A stretch of DNA of 64,000 nucleotides. Origin: Imbroritus primus (GTDB lineage Bacteria > Pseudomonadota > Gammaproteobacteria > Burkholderiales > Burkholderiaceae). Where the stretch lies: positions 62,001 to 126,000 of the forward strand of contig AKCV02000022.1 in NCBI GenBank assembly GCA_000272025.2. The letters run 5' to 3'. Shown here in pieces: positions 12,211-20,383 of this stretch. A program made the translations under genes and the position numbers. Within the stretch, counting starts at the first letter, position 1. Each line of letters opens with the position of its first letter. Under the pieces are notes generated by a model. That model had not been told where the DNA came from. It ran no database searches and worked only from the letters and a program-made list of their open reading frames with translations.

Positions 12211-12810
12211 ATGAGAGACATGCGTATGCCCCGCCATCACACGCCCGAGCAAGGTGCACAGCACGCAGGGAATGGCAACTCGCAGCCACCTGCCGACCGC
12301 CGCCGGCGGCTGATGCATCTTTTCGACCATTTCGCGAACAGCGCGACACGACATGCAGGCTCGCCACTCGCGTTTTTCCTGGCCACGATGATCGTGGTCG
12401 TGTGGGGAATCACCGGGCCAATGTTTCAGTTCTCCGAAACCTGGCAGCTGGTCATCAATACCGGCACGACCATCATCACGTTCTTGATGGTCTTCCTGAT
12501 CCAGCAGAGCCAGAACAAGGATTCCGTGGCCGTGCACCTGAAACTGAACGAACTGCTGGCGTCGCACAGGGCGGCGAGCAACCACCTCATTTCCATCGAA
12601 GAACTCGATGAGGATGAGTTACGACAGCTCAGCGACTACTACCGTCATCTGGCAGATCTGGCCGACCGCGAAGGCGGTGTCAAACGCAGTCATTCGATCG
12701 ATGAGGCCGACGAAAATCATGCTGCGAAGGCCCGGGCATGGCAAAGCCGGCGAGGCACAGCGCAGCTTATGCCTGCTGTGGCGGAAGACCACGGAAAAAA
12801 CACGGAGTGA
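12211..12810 (+). CDS. Low-affinity iron permease family membrane protein
   Basis: Protein of 199 residues of the low-affinity iron permease family (PF04120-like). Two hydrophobic segments are seen at about 50-70 (SPLAFFLATMIVVVWGITGP) and 82-100 (LVINTGTTIITFLMVFLIQQ). They are followed by the conserved SQNKDSVAVHLKLNELLASH motif, which is highly characteristic. The Arg-rich N-terminus (about 30 residues) and the acidic C-terminal tail are variable. The family name comes from a yeast relative; transport of iron by the bacterial proteins is not well shown. It stands alone between the SRPBCC gene and the Old Yellow Enzyme unit. Confidence 0.88.
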   Translation: MRDMRMPRHHTPEQGAQHAGNGNSQPPADRRRRLMHLFDHFANSATRHAGSPLAFFLATMIVVVWGITGPMFQFSETWQLVINTGTTIITFLMVFLIQQSQNKDSVAVHLKLNELLASHRAASNHLISIEELDEDELRQLSDYYRHLADLADREGGVKRSHSIDEADENHAAKARAWQSRRGTAQLMPAVAEDHGKNTE

Positions 12811-12995
12811 TAGCCCAAGCGGTGGCAGGCGAGCATGCTAAGGGGAAGATTCTGAAGTAGCACGGCGGCAGGAACATCCTGGCCACCATACCGCCACAGC
12901 GACGCGGGACCGCCTTAATGTGCCGAACCGCACTTGCGGACATACTTGCTTGGTAGCGCATGCACCGGGCCGCCTTCTGGGCAGCCCGGTCTCGC

Positions 12996-14060
12996 TCACG
13001 AGCTCAGTGCCGGATAGTCGATATAACCCGCTTCACCCGGGTGATAGAACGTCTCCGGCTGCGGCTCGTTGAGCGGCGCGTCGATCTGCAGGCGACGCGG
13101 CAGGTCCGGGTTGGCAATGAACAACTTGCCGAAAGCCACCGCGTCAGCCTCACCTGCATCCAGCACCTGCTGGGCGGATGCCTTGGTCAGGTTTTCGTTG
13201 GCGATGAACACGCCGCCAAATGCCTTCTTCAGCGCCGGGCCCAAACGATTGTCGCGCAGCGATTCACGGACGCAGATGAAGGCCACTCCGCGCTTGCCAA
13301 GTTCGCGGGCAACATAGCCGAACGTCGCCAGCGGATCGGAATCACGGATATCGTGAGAAGCGCCGTTCGGCGAGAGGTGCACCCCGACCCGTTCGGCGCC
13401 CCAGACAGCGATACACGCATCCGTCACTTCCAGCATCAGCCGGGCGCGGTTCTCGATCGAGCCGCCGTAGGCATCGGTCCGCTTGTTGGTGCTGTCCTGC
13501 AGGAACTGGTCGAGCAGGTAGCCATTCGCGCCATGCACCTCCACGCCATCGAAACCTGCACGCTTGGCGTTTTCAGCGCCCCGACGATAGGCCTCGACGA
13601 TGCCCGGGATCTCCTCGAGATCCAGCGCACGCGGCGTGACATATGCGCGCTTGGGCCGCACCAGGCTGACGTGCCCGTCTGCGGCAATCGCGCTCGGCGC
13701 AACCGGCAGGTCGCCATCGAGGAAGATTGGATCGGAGATCCGCCCCACGTGCCACAGTTGCAGAAAAATGCGGCCGCCGGCGGCGTGCACCGCCTTGGTC
13801 ACCTGCTGCCAGCCGGCGACCTGCGCCTCGGACCAGATCCCCGGCGTATCGGCATACCCGACGCCTTGCGGCGATACCGCCGTGGCCTCGCTGAGAATCA
13901 ATCCGGCCGAGGCGCGCTGCACGTAATAGCGCGCCATCAGCTCATTGGGAACGCGGCCGCCGCCGGTCGCCCGCGCACGGGTCAGAGGCGCCATGACGAC
14001 GCGATTGGGAAGATCGAGATCACCGATACGGATAGGGTCGAATAAAGTTGGCATGGTCAT
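12996..14060 (-). CDS. Old Yellow Enzyme family FMN ene-reductase (NemA-like)
   Basis: NAD(P)H-dependent flavoenzyme of 354 residues that reduces activated C=C bonds such as N-ethylmaleimide or enones. Visible are the TIM-barrel start (LFDPIRIGDLDLPNRVVMAP), the HGANGYLLDQFLQDSTNKRT block with the His/Asn substrate pair, and YGGSIENRARLMLEV. C-terminal phosphate-binding strands follow (GEADAVAFGKLFIANPDLP). The length is normal for the family. It lies 68 bases downstream of an ArsR-type regulator on the same strand and is probably co-transcribed, which suggests induction by electrophiles. The start could be at 14060 or 14054. Confidence 0.94.
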   Translation of the reverse strand: MTMPTLFDPIRIGDLDLPNRVVMAPLTRARATGGGRVPNELMARYYVQRASAGLILSEATAVSPQGVGYADTPGIWSEAQVAGWQQVTKAVHAAGGRIFLQLWHVGRISDPIFLDGDLPVAPSAIAADGHVSLVRPKRAYVTPRALDLEEIPGIVEAYRRGAENAKRAGFDGVEVHGANGYLLDQFLQDSTNKRTDAYGGSIENRARLMLEVTDACIAVWGAERVGVHLSPNGASHDIRDSDPLATFGYVARELGKRGVAFICVRESLRDNRLGPALKKAFGGVFIANENLTKASAQQVLDAGEADAVAFGKLFIANPDLPRRLQIDAPLNEPQPETFYHPGEAGYIDYPALSS

Positions 14061-14128
14061 CAGTCAGCAAAACGGAAAGCACACAGGGTGCCAATCCGCA
14101 CGGAGCCATCTCCGGCGGCACGAATTGT

Positions 14129-14485
14129 TCAGAGCGCTTGATGCATATGGTCGAGAAACGCCTGGATCGTTGCTTCATTGCGTTTGAAGTACACCCACTG
14201 GCCAACCCGCCGGGAAGTCACCAGCCCGGCCCGCTGCAGGATTGCCAGATGCGCCGATACCGTAGACTGCGACAGCCCGGCGCGCGCGTCGATCTGTCCT
14301 GCGCACACGCCCAGTTCCAGCGAATGTTCCTGCTCTCTGAAGCACACTTCGGGAGTCTTCAGCCAGGCAAGAATATTGCGCCGTACCGGGTTGGCGAGCG
14401 CCTTGTGAACCACATCCATATCCAGCGCAACCGCGTCCTGCCGGGAGGCTGGCGTTGCTACGCTGTTCGTGGATCGACGAACCAT
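14129..14485 (-). CDS. ArsR-family winged-helix repressor with two cysteines
   Basis: Protein of 118 residues from the ATG at 14485 (GGAG lies 10 bases upstream); a shorter start at 14419 is possible. The winged helix is clear: VHKALANPVRRNILAWLKTP, the recognition helix AGLSQSTVSAHLAILQRAGL and the wing VTSRRVGQWVYFKRN. Cys48 and Cys61 are the only cysteines and lie close to helix 3, where several ArsR proteins place metal- or thiol-sensing residues. With an ene-reductase downstream, sensing of electrophiles or quinones is more likely than metals, but this is inference. A perfect palindrome lies just upstream. Confidence 0.88.
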   Translation of the reverse strand: MVRRSTNSVATPASRQDAVALDMDVVHKALANPVRRNILAWLKTPEVCFREQEHSLELGVCAGQIDARAGLSQSTVSAHLAILQRAGLVTSRRVGQWVYFKRNEATIQAFLDHMHQAL

Positions 14486-14507
14486 ATATCTGCATCTCCA
14501 GAACTTA

Positions 14508-14527
14508 ATATCGTCAATATACGATAT
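14508..14527 (-). promoter_or_regulatory. Perfect inverted repeat, likely ArsR operator
   Basis: ATATCGT-CAATAT-ACGATAT forms a 7-6-7 perfect palindrome 23 bases upstream of the regulator start. The size and AT-rich half-sites are typical of ArsR-family operators. It overlaps the region where the promoter of the regulator / ene-reductase pair should lie. Confidence 0.65.
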
Positions 14528-14662
14528 AAATCGATAGTCTGCCTGACACCCACCAATCTGCGCAGGCGCGGACCCACTCTGTTGTGTTTTCCTGCCGTGC
14601 GGACAGCACACCAACATCAAGACGGCATGAACATGTGTCCGTTACCGCGCCTCGAGCAAACC

Positions 14663-14998
14663 TCACCCCTTGACTGGCTGTAAGGCGATCACAGCCATGC
14701 CGCACAGCGCCAGCGCCGCCCCGGCGATATCCCAGCGCGTCAATGGAATGCCGTCGACGCAGTAGAGCCAGAGCAACGCCACGGCAATGTACATGCCGCC
14801 GTACGCGGCGTAGGTCCGCCCGGCAGCGGTCGGGTGCAAGGTCAACAACCACGCAAACAGTGCCAGCGACAGCGCTGCAGGTGCCAGCAGCCAGAGTGGC
14901 CGGGCCTGCTTGAGGACCAGCCAGGGCAAATAGCAGCCGACGATTTCGGCGACGGCAGTCAAGGCAAAAAGGCCAGCGAACTTCGCAAGTTCAAGCAT
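14663..14998 (-). CDS. YnfA / UPF0060 family small membrane protein
   Basis: Protein of 111 residues with four predicted membrane helices. The conserved YnfA features are present: [20 protein letters not shown] near the N-terminus, [20 protein letters not shown] in the middle and a final helix [20 protein letters not shown]. YnfA proteins resemble small multidrug-resistance transporters and some affect efflux. The start is 13 bases after the end of the MerR-type regulator on the same strand, so they probably form one transcript. Confidence 0.92.
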   Translation of the reverse strand: MLELAKFAGLFALTAVAEIVGCYLPWLVLKQARPLWLLAPAALSLALFAWLLTLHPTAAGRTYAAYGGMYIAVALLWLYCVDGIPLTRWDIAGAALALCGMAVIALQPVKG

Positions 14999-15011
14999 GA
15001 TGGTCCCGGGA

Positions 15012-15545
15012 TCAGGGCTGTTTGCGGCGTCTGGCGCGCGCCCGTGCCGCAGGTGGTGAGACGGAAGGTGCCGCTGCTCGCGGCATCGCGGGGGCAGCGG
15101 CAGCAGGAGCGGCTTCTGCCAGCGCATGGCATGCACACGCCTCGCCGTGCGCCGCGGCCACCAGCTCCTGAAGAATGCCGCATTCCGCGACGGTATGACT
15201 GTCGGTAGCACAAGCACGGCTCAGCGCAGTCAGTTGCTGTTCCAGCGCGAGCATGCTGGCGAGGCGAGCGCGTACACGCACCAGATGCGTCGCCACCAGC
15301 TGGTCGATATCGCCGCAATCCTCGCCCGGCCTGTCGAGGAATGCCAGCAGGCGCTGCACGTCCGCCAGCGGTATGTCGAGCGCCCGGCAGTGACGCACGA
15401 AGGCAAGCCGCTCGAGATGGGCCGGGCCATAGCTGCGGTATCCGTTCGCCTGGCGCTCGGCCCGTGGCAGCACCCCGCTTTTTTCGTAGAAGCGAATGGT
15501 CTCCACGTCGACACCCGCCGCCCGCGACAACTCACCGATCCGCAT
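15012..15545 (-). CDS. MerR-family metal regulator, CadR/PbrR-like
   Basis: Protein of 177 residues from the ATG at 15545. The N-terminal MerR helix-turn-helix ([20 protein letters not shown], then [17 protein letters not shown]) is followed by a dimerisation helix. Cys77 and Cys112 sit at the positions used for metal binding in CadR and PbrR; a third Cys at 122 is slightly further on than in those proteins. A C-terminal tail with further Cys and His (GEACACHAL) and a run of Ala/Pro/Arg is extra. The likely ligand is Cd, Pb or Zn. It diverges from a CDF exporter, with a classic MerR-type promoter between them. Confidence 0.9.
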   Translation of the reverse strand: MRIGELSRAAGVDVETIRFYEKSGVLPRAERQANGYRSYGPAHLERLAFVRHCRALDIPLADVQRLLAFLDRPGEDCGDIDQLVATHLVRVRARLASMLALEQQLTALSRACATDSHTVAECGILQELVAAAHGEACACHALAEAAPAAAAPAMPRAAAPSVSPPAARARARRRKQP

Positions 15546-15586
15546 GCCGATTCCCCGGTGTTGGTACACATGGATATGGTACGCGC

Positions 15587-15617
15587 TTGACCCTGGAGCG
15601 GCTACAGGGTGTGAAAT
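15587..15617 (+). promoter_or_regulatory. MerR-type promoter with 19-base spacer and dyad
   Basis: TTGACC (15587-15592) and TGAAAT (15612-15617) are separated by 19 bases, the over-long spacing that MerR-family activators correct by twisting DNA. Between them lies a dyad with arms ACCCTG (15590-15595) and CAGGGT (15605-15610), the form recognised by CadR, PbrR and ZntR. It drives the CDF gene 27 bases downstream. Confidence 0.85.
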
Positions 15618-15643
15618 GGAATCATTCCAATCAGGAGCCCGCC

Positions 15644-16321
15644 ATGTCCGCACATTGCTGCCCCCCGCCCTCCCCGCCCGCCGAAGGCCAGGACCATCGC
15701 TTCCGCCGTGCGCTGTGGATCGCGCTCGCAGTCAACGGCCTGATGTTCTTCATCGAAATCGGCGCGGGCATGCGCTCCGGTTCGATTGCGCTGTGGGCCG
15801 ATGCGCTCGACTTCGCCGGCGATACCGCGAACTACGGAATCGCATTGTTTGTACTGTCCATGGCCCTCGCCTGGCGCGCCCGGGCCGCGTGGCTCAAAGG
15901 CATGACCATGGCGGTTTTCGGCATGGTGGTGTTGGGCCGTGGGCTGTGGTCAGCCTACATTGGCATGCCACCGGAGCCGCTCACCATGGGAGCGATCGGC
16001 TTCGTGGCGCTGCTTGCCAATGTCGGCGTGGCATGGATGCTGTACACCTATCGCAGCGGAGACGCCAATATGCGCTCCGTATGGCTCTGCAGCCGTAACG
16101 ACGCGCTTGGCAACCTCGCCGTGATGCTCGCCGCCGCCGGCGTCTTTGGCACCGGCAGCGGCTGGCCGGACATCATTGTCGCGGTCGTCATGGCCAGCCT
16201 GGCCCTCTCCTCCGGCATCACCGTCATGCGGCACGCGCGGCAGGAACTGCGGGGACTGCGGGAACACGGACAAGCGCCGGAGCCGCCGGCCGGATCGTCT
16301 GCCTCTTCACACCTTCACTGA
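15644..16321 (+). CDS. CDF-family metal exporter lacking the cytoplasmic domain
   Basis: Cation diffusion facilitator of 225 residues with six membrane helices, which exports divalent metal by proton exchange. The helix-2 metal site is present as D56-x-x-x-D60 (WADALDFAGD). In helix 5 the usual HxxxD is replaced by C149-x-x-x-D153 (WLCSRND), suggesting a softer metal such as Pb or Cd. The N-terminus carries a Cys pair (SAHCCPPP) and the C-terminus ends HLH, but the usual cytoplasmic dimer domain is missing. The gene lies directly behind the MerR promoter, so induction through the CadR/PbrR-like regulator is well supported. Confidence 0.9.
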   Translation: MSAHCCPPPSPPAEGQDHRFRRALWIALAVNGLMFFIEIGAGMRSGSIALWADALDFAGDTANYGIALFVLSMALAWRARAAWLKGMTMAVFGMVVLGRGLWSAYIGMPPEPLTMGAIGFVALLANVGVAWMLYTYRSGDANMRSVWLCSRNDALGNLAVMLAAAGVFGTGSGWPDIIVAVVMASLALSSGITVMRHARQELRGLREHGQAPEPPAGSSASSHLH

Positions 16322-16369
16322 GCGCGCCCGCCACGGGCACGCTGCAGGCAGGCCGGAGCATGGCGGGAC

Positions 16370-16402
16370 AGCCCGGCTGAAAACCGCCGGGCTTGGTACA
16401 AT
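16370..16402 (+). promoter_or_regulatory. Hairpin followed by extended -10 promoter of the EamA gene
   Basis: A perfect 8-base inverted repeat, AGCCCGGC (16370-16377) and GCCGGGCT (16386-16393), ends directly before TGG-TACAAT (16394-16402), which fits an extended -10 element. Transcription would start near 16409, about 32 bases before the EamA start codon. The hairpin may also end CDF transcription, although no T-run follows. Confidence 0.4.
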
Positions 16403-16440
16403 CTGGGCTCCCTCCGATTCACCACTGCCGTTTCTTCCCC

Positions 16441-17361
16441 ATGCAATCGCTCTGGATGTTGGTCGCCGCCTTCTTTTTTTCACTGATGGGGGTGTGCGTC
16501 AAGCTCGCATCCGAAACCTATACCACCGGGGAAATCATTTTCTTTCGCTGCCTGATCGGCGTCATCCTCATTGCGTGGCTGATGCGACGGCGCGGCGAAA
16601 CCCTGCGCACGCCGCATGCGATCTCACACATCAAGCGGAGTGTGTTCGGCCTGACGGCACTGATGATGATGTTCTATTGCCTGTCGCAGCTACCGCTGGC
16701 AACCGCCCTGACACTGAACTATATGTCGCCAGTCTGGATTGCGCTGATCCTGAGCGCAGGTGCTGTACTGGCAGGCAAACGCGGCCCGGACACAGACCGC
16801 CGGCTGGTCGTTGCCATCCTGTTATCTTTCGCCGGCGTCATCTGCCTGTTGCGGCCTTCGGTCGACTCAAGCCAACTGGCTGCCGGGTTGATCGGCCTGA
16901 TCTCCGGCTTCTTCACCGCGCTGGCTTATGTGGAGGTGCGCGCGCTCGGCAAGCTGGGCGAATCCGAGAACCGCATCGTCTTCTATTTCTCGGCGCTTGG
17001 CCTGGTGCTCGGTATCGTCTGGATGTACTTTACCGGCGTATCCACGCATACCTGGAGCGGCGTCGCACTGCTGCTGGCGACTGGCGTGACGGCCACGATC
17101 GGCCAGACCACCATGACGCGTGCTTACAAGCGCGGCAACACGCTACTGACAGCCAATCTCCAGTATGCGGGGATTGTGTTTGGCGTCGGCTTAGGCATAC
17201 TGATATGGAACGACCGTCTCGACTGGCTCAGTTGGTCGGGGATGGCCATGATCATCATCAGCGGCATCGCGACCACGCTGATCCGCGCGCGCGAGGATGC
17301 GCGCGCCGCGCAGGCGGCAGCCGCCACGCCCCCGGAAGCCGAGGTGCATCCCGAAGTGTGA
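16441..17361 (+). CDS. EamA-domain DMT superfamily transporter
   Basis: Protein of 306 residues with about ten membrane helices and two EamA repeats. The first contains GEIIFFRCLIGVILIAWLMR and the ALTLNYMSPVWIALILSAG pattern, the second EVRALGKLGESENRIVFYFS and MTRAYKRGNTLLTANLQYAG. These are standard for drug/metabolite exporters with unassigned substrate, often amino acids or their derivatives. The start at 16441 was chosen because an upstream in-frame ATG would add a short non-hydrophobic stretch. The C-terminal tail is rich in Ala and charged residues. It is followed 64 bases later by a sulfurtransferase gene. Confidence 0.9.
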   Translation: MQSLWMLVAAFFFSLMGVCVKLASETYTTGEIIFFRCLIGVILIAWLMRRRGETLRTPHAISHIKRSVFGLTALMMMFYCLSQLPLATALTLNYMSPVWIALILSAGAVLAGKRGPDTDRRLVVAILLSFAGVICLLRPSVDSSQLAAGLIGLISGFFTALAYVEVRALGKLGESENRIVFYFSALGLVLGIVWMYFTGVSTHTWSGVALLLATGVTATIGQTTMTRAYKRGNTLLTANLQYAGIVFGVGLGILIWNDRLDWLSWSGMAMIIISGIATTLIRAREDARAAQAAAATPPEAEVHPEV

Positions 17362-17425
17362 GGCGCATCGTGAAGGCATGCGATGATGATGCTGCAAACC
17401 ATTTGTTCATCGCTAGCGGAATGCC

Positions 17426-18292
17426 ATGACCACCACGCTGATGTCCCCCAAGGCGCTGCATACCCTGCTCGCCGACCCCACCGCCCACACGGTGGTAATC
17501 GATTGCACCTTCGATCTCGCAGATCCGGCTGCCGGCCGCCAGGCTCATCATGCCGGCCACATTCCCGGTGCCTATTACCTGCATCTCGACAACGAACTGT
17601 CGGGTGCCAAGACCGGCACCAACGGGCGGCACCCCTTGCCCGCACCGGACGATTTCATTGCTCGCCTGCGCATGCTGGGCGTCAACAATGACACCCAGGT
17701 CGTCGCCTATGACGGCAATGGCGGCGTGTTCGCCGCACGGCTGTGGTGGATGCTGCGCTGGATCGGTCATGCCGGCGCTGCTGTGCTCGACGGTGGCCGG
17801 CAGGCCTGGGAAGCCGCGGGCTATACGCTCGAACCCGGTGTTCCCGATGAACCTGCCCTACCCGAAGATCGCGGCAACCTGGAACTGCGCGCTGCACTGG
17901 TCCCTGTGGTAGACGCGCAGGACATTATGGAGAACCTGGCGACCCAGGCGCGCCTGGTTGTCGATGCCCGTACCGAAGACCGCTTTCGCGGCGAGAATGA
18001 AACGCTCGATCCAGTGGGCGGGCATATTCCCGGCGCGCGCAACCACTGCTTCAAGCGCAATCTCGATCGCAACATGCGTTTCAAACCAGCGGAACAGTTG
18101 CGCGCCGAATGGCAGACCACGCTCGGCCAGACTGCACCCGAGTACAGCATCATGCAGTGCGGTTCAGGCGTCACCGCCTGCCACAACCTGCTGGCGCTCG
18201 AGGTCGCAGGCCTCACGGGCGCAGCTCTTTATCCCGGTTCGTGGAGCGAGTGGTGTACAGATGCGTCACGCCCCATGGCGACGGGCGACTGA
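17426..18292 (+). CDS. sseA: Sulfurtransferase, 3-mercaptopyruvate/thiosulfate type (two rhodanese domains)
   Basis: Protein of 288 residues with an inactive N-terminal and an active C-terminal rhodanese domain. The first domain shows HHAGHIPGAYYLHLDNELSG and YDGNGGVFAARLWWMLRWIG. The second shows VVDARTEDRFRGENETLDP and GGHIPGARN, then the active-site loop CGSGVTAC. A CGSGVTA loop favours 3-mercaptopyruvate as sulfur donor over thiosulfate (CRxGxT/R type). The enzyme moves sulfane sulfur to cyanide or thiols in the cytoplasm. No signal peptide is seen. Confidence 0.92.
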   Translation: MTTTLMSPKALHTLLADPTAHTVVIDCTFDLADPAAGRQAHHAGHIPGAYYLHLDNELSGAKTGTNGRHPLPAPDDFIARLRMLGVNNDTQVVAYDGNGGVFAARLWWMLRWIGHAGAAVLDGGRQAWEAAGYTLEPGVPDEPALPEDRGNLELRAALVPVVDAQDIMENLATQARLVVDARTEDRFRGENETLDPVGGHIPGARNHCFKRNLDRNMRFKPAEQLRAEWQTTLGQTAPEYSIMQCGSGVTACHNLLALEVAGLTGAALYPGSWSEWCTDASRPMATGD

Positions 18293-18336
18293 ACGTGTTC
18301 AGTGCGGGGCTCAGTACAGAGCGCTAAAGTCAGCGC

Positions 18337-19131
18337 TCAGTGCAGATGACCATGCCCATGGGCATGACGCGTCAGCACATACACCAGGACCACACCGAGG
18401 ACGATCAGCGCGACCTGCACCGCGGACTCGCGCCACTTCGGACGACGTTGCATCTGCGGCATGAGGTCGCTGACCGCGATATAGACGAAGCTGCTCGACG
18501 CCAGTACCAGCACGAACGGCACCCAGGTCGCCATGCGGTCGAACAGCAGATAGCCGATGAGTCCGCCAACCACCGCCGACAGGCTCGACAAGAGGTTGTA
18601 GGCAAAGGCACGCGCCCGGCTGAAGCCGGCGTTGAGCAATACGATGAAGTCGCCGACTTCCTGCGGAATTTCGTGCGCGGCGATGGCCAGTGCCGTGACC
18701 ACGCCGATATGCGGATCGGCCACGAACGCTGCGGCAATGAGAATACCGTCGGCAAAGTTGTGCAGTGAGTCGCCCACCAGGATCAACATGCCGCTCTTGC
18801 CTGCTTCCTCCCGGTCATGCCCGTGATGGTGGCCGTGGCCATCACCTTCGTGATGATGCGAGTGCCGTAGCAGCGCCAGCTTTTCGAGCAGGAAAAAACC
18901 GAGCAGGCCAGCCAGCAGCGTGGCAAACAGGGCATGGGAATCCGCGCCGGATTCAAAAGCTTCAGGCAGCGAGTGCAGGAGCGCCGTCGCCAGCAGCACC
19001 CCCACCGAAAAGCTGACCATGGGCTTGACGATGCGGCTCATGACCGTCAGCGACAGCAGGGCCGCGGCCAAAATGCTCCCGATGCCCGCCAGGGCGGTCG
19101 CGGCGAGAATGGATAACAGGGTGGTATCGAT
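18337..19131 (-). CDS. ZIP-family metal transporter (start codon unusual)
   Basis: ZIP transporter with about eight membrane helices. A histidine-rich loop between helices (HSHHHEGDGHGHHHGHD) binds metal. The two signature helices hold SLHNFADGILIAAAF and AHEIPQEVGDFIVLLNAG, and the C-terminus is again His-rich (HAHGHGHLH). The frame is clearly homologous up to TTLLSILAATALAGIGSIL, but no ATG, GTG or TTG lies at that point. GGAG is followed by ATC ATC GAT, so an ATC start (19134 or 19131; 264 residues from 19131) is suggested. The first ordinary alternative is a TTG at 19071, inside the first membrane helix. A sequencing or mutational ATG-to-ATC change is also possible. Confidence 0.85.
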   Translation of the reverse strand: MDTTLLSILAATALAGIGSILAAALLSLTVMSRIVKPMVSFSVGVLLATALLHSLPEAFESGADSHALFATLLAGLLGFFLLEKLALLRHSHHHEGDGHGHHHGHDREEAGKSGMLILVGDSLHNFADGILIAAAFVADPHIGVVTALAIAAHEIPQEVGDFIVLLNAGFSRARAFAYNLLSSLSAVVGGLIGYLLFDRMATWVPFVLVLASSSFVYIAVSDLMPQMQRRPKWRESAVQVALIVLGVVLVYVLTRHAHGHGHLH

Positions 19132-19185
19132 GATGCTCTCCGGAGGCGCGGCATGCTGGCAAGCAGCATGCGTGGTCGCGCACTA

Positions 19186-19242
19186 TTGCAACACAGTTGC
19201 AACAAAGACGAGATTGTACGCAAACCCGTCCGTAGTTGGCAA
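19186..19242 (-). promoter_or_regulatory. Promoter of the ZIP gene with palindromic operator
   Basis: On the minus strand TTGCCA (19242-19237) and TACAAT (19218-19213) are separated by 18 bases, placing the start of transcription near 19206. Directly downstream is a perfect palindrome TTGCAAC-ACA-GTTGCAA (19186-19202), about +4 to +20, a position suited to a repressor. A metal regulator such as Zur or another Fur-family protein is possible, but the sequence does not match the Zur boxes I know. Confidence 0.5.
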
Positions 19243-19411
19243 CTGCTGTATCGCTTTTCCGGAGAACAGGGGGAACGTAGCCTGGGGGAACATCTCAGAG
19301 ATTCCCAGGACTACGCCGTGACCCGACAATGTCAGAGCGATTACTTCAGACCTGAAGCACCGGGTCAGGCGCTTCAATCAGGTGCTTCAGATGGATGACT
19401 GCGGACTGCGT

Positions 19412-20287
19412 TCAGGCCACGCCCTGCTTGCGGAACCACGCCAGGCATTTTTCCCAGCCATCACGCGCCTCGGTAGCCCGGTAGCTAGGCCGGTAATCGG
19501 CGTGGAAGGCGTGCGGGGCATCGGGATAGATGACGAACGACGAAGCCTTGGCCGCCGGCGCGGACGACTGCTTGAGCGCCGCCTTCATCTTCTCCACGGT
19601 ATCGAGCGGAATACCCGTGTCCTGGCCGCCGTACAGGCCGAGCACCGGGGCCTTCAACTGCCCCGCCAGATCGAGCGGATGCGCAGGACTGGTCGGCGTC
19701 TTGTCGCCCACCAGACGGCCATACCACGCCACGCCGGCTTTCACCGTGGGGCTGTGCGCACAGTACAACCACGTGATCCGCCCACCCCAGCAGAAGCCGG
19801 TGATGCCGACCTTGGCGGCATTGCCGTTGTTGGCGCCGGCCCATTTGACCGCGGCATCGAGATCGCCCATGACTTGTGCATCGGGTACCTTGCTGATGAT
19901 GTTGGTCATCAGTTCCTGCAGCGTGCCGAACGAGGTCGGATCACCCTGGCGCACGAACAGTTCGGGAGCAATCGCGAGATAGCCGAGCTTGGCAAAGCGC
20001 CGGCAGACGTCGGCGATATGCTCATGCACGCCGAAGATCTCGCTGATCACCAGCACTACCGGCAGGTTGGTCTTGCCGGTCGGCTGAGCGCGATAGGCCG
20101 GCATCGACAGGTCGCCGGATGGAATCATCACCTCACCCGCCGTCAGGCCCTCGAAATCGGTCTTGATGGTGCTCGCGGCCACCGGCATGACGGCCGCAGC
20201 GAAGGCGCTGCCCAGCGCAGTACGGACGAAATCGCGGCGATCGAAGGATTGTGCGGGAACCAGGCTCTCAATCTCGGGCTTGAACAT
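19412..20287 (-). CDS. Dienelactone hydrolase family protein with Tat signal
   Basis: Alpha/beta hydrolase of 291 residues; an AAGGAGA ribosome site precedes the ATG at 20287. The N-terminus carries a twin-arginine signal (DRRDFVRTALGSAFAAAVMP), so the protein is probably exported folded. The nucleophile elbow is GFCWGG, with Cys as in dienelactone hydrolases. The fold also shows VVLVISEIFGVHEHIADVCR and a final PDAPHAFHADY carrying the catalytic His. Substrate is unknown; family members open lactone rings or act on other esters. It is followed by about 280 non-coding bases that include a 10-base inverted repeat (CTGAAGCACC / GGTGCTTCAG) just after its stop. Confidence 0.9.
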   Translation of the reverse strand: MFKPEIESLVPAQSFDRRDFVRTALGSAFAAAVMPVAASTIKTDFEGLTAGEVMIPSGDLSMPAYRAQPTGKTNLPVVLVISEIFGVHEHIADVCRRFAKLGYLAIAPELFVRQGDPTSFGTLQELMTNIISKVPDAQVMGDLDAAVKWAGANNGNAAKVGITGFCWGGRITWLYCAHSPTVKAGVAWYGRLVGDKTPTSPAHPLDLAGQLKAPVLGLYGGQDTGIPLDTVEKMKAALKQSSAPAAKASSFVIYPDAPHAFHADYRPSYRATEARDGWEKCLAWFRKQGVA

Positions 20288-20383
20288 CAGCGGGTCTCCT
20301 TGAAAACGACGGGACGCCATTGCGCCCCGTAACATTCGCGATTCTATGTAACTTCTGCGCCGCGCGCACGCGCCGCCGCAGGA

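Noticed and set aside
12963-12989. Terminator after the Old Yellow Enzyme gene
   Set aside because: A 7-base stem (ACCGGGC / GCCCGGT) exists, but the minus strand has no T-run after it.
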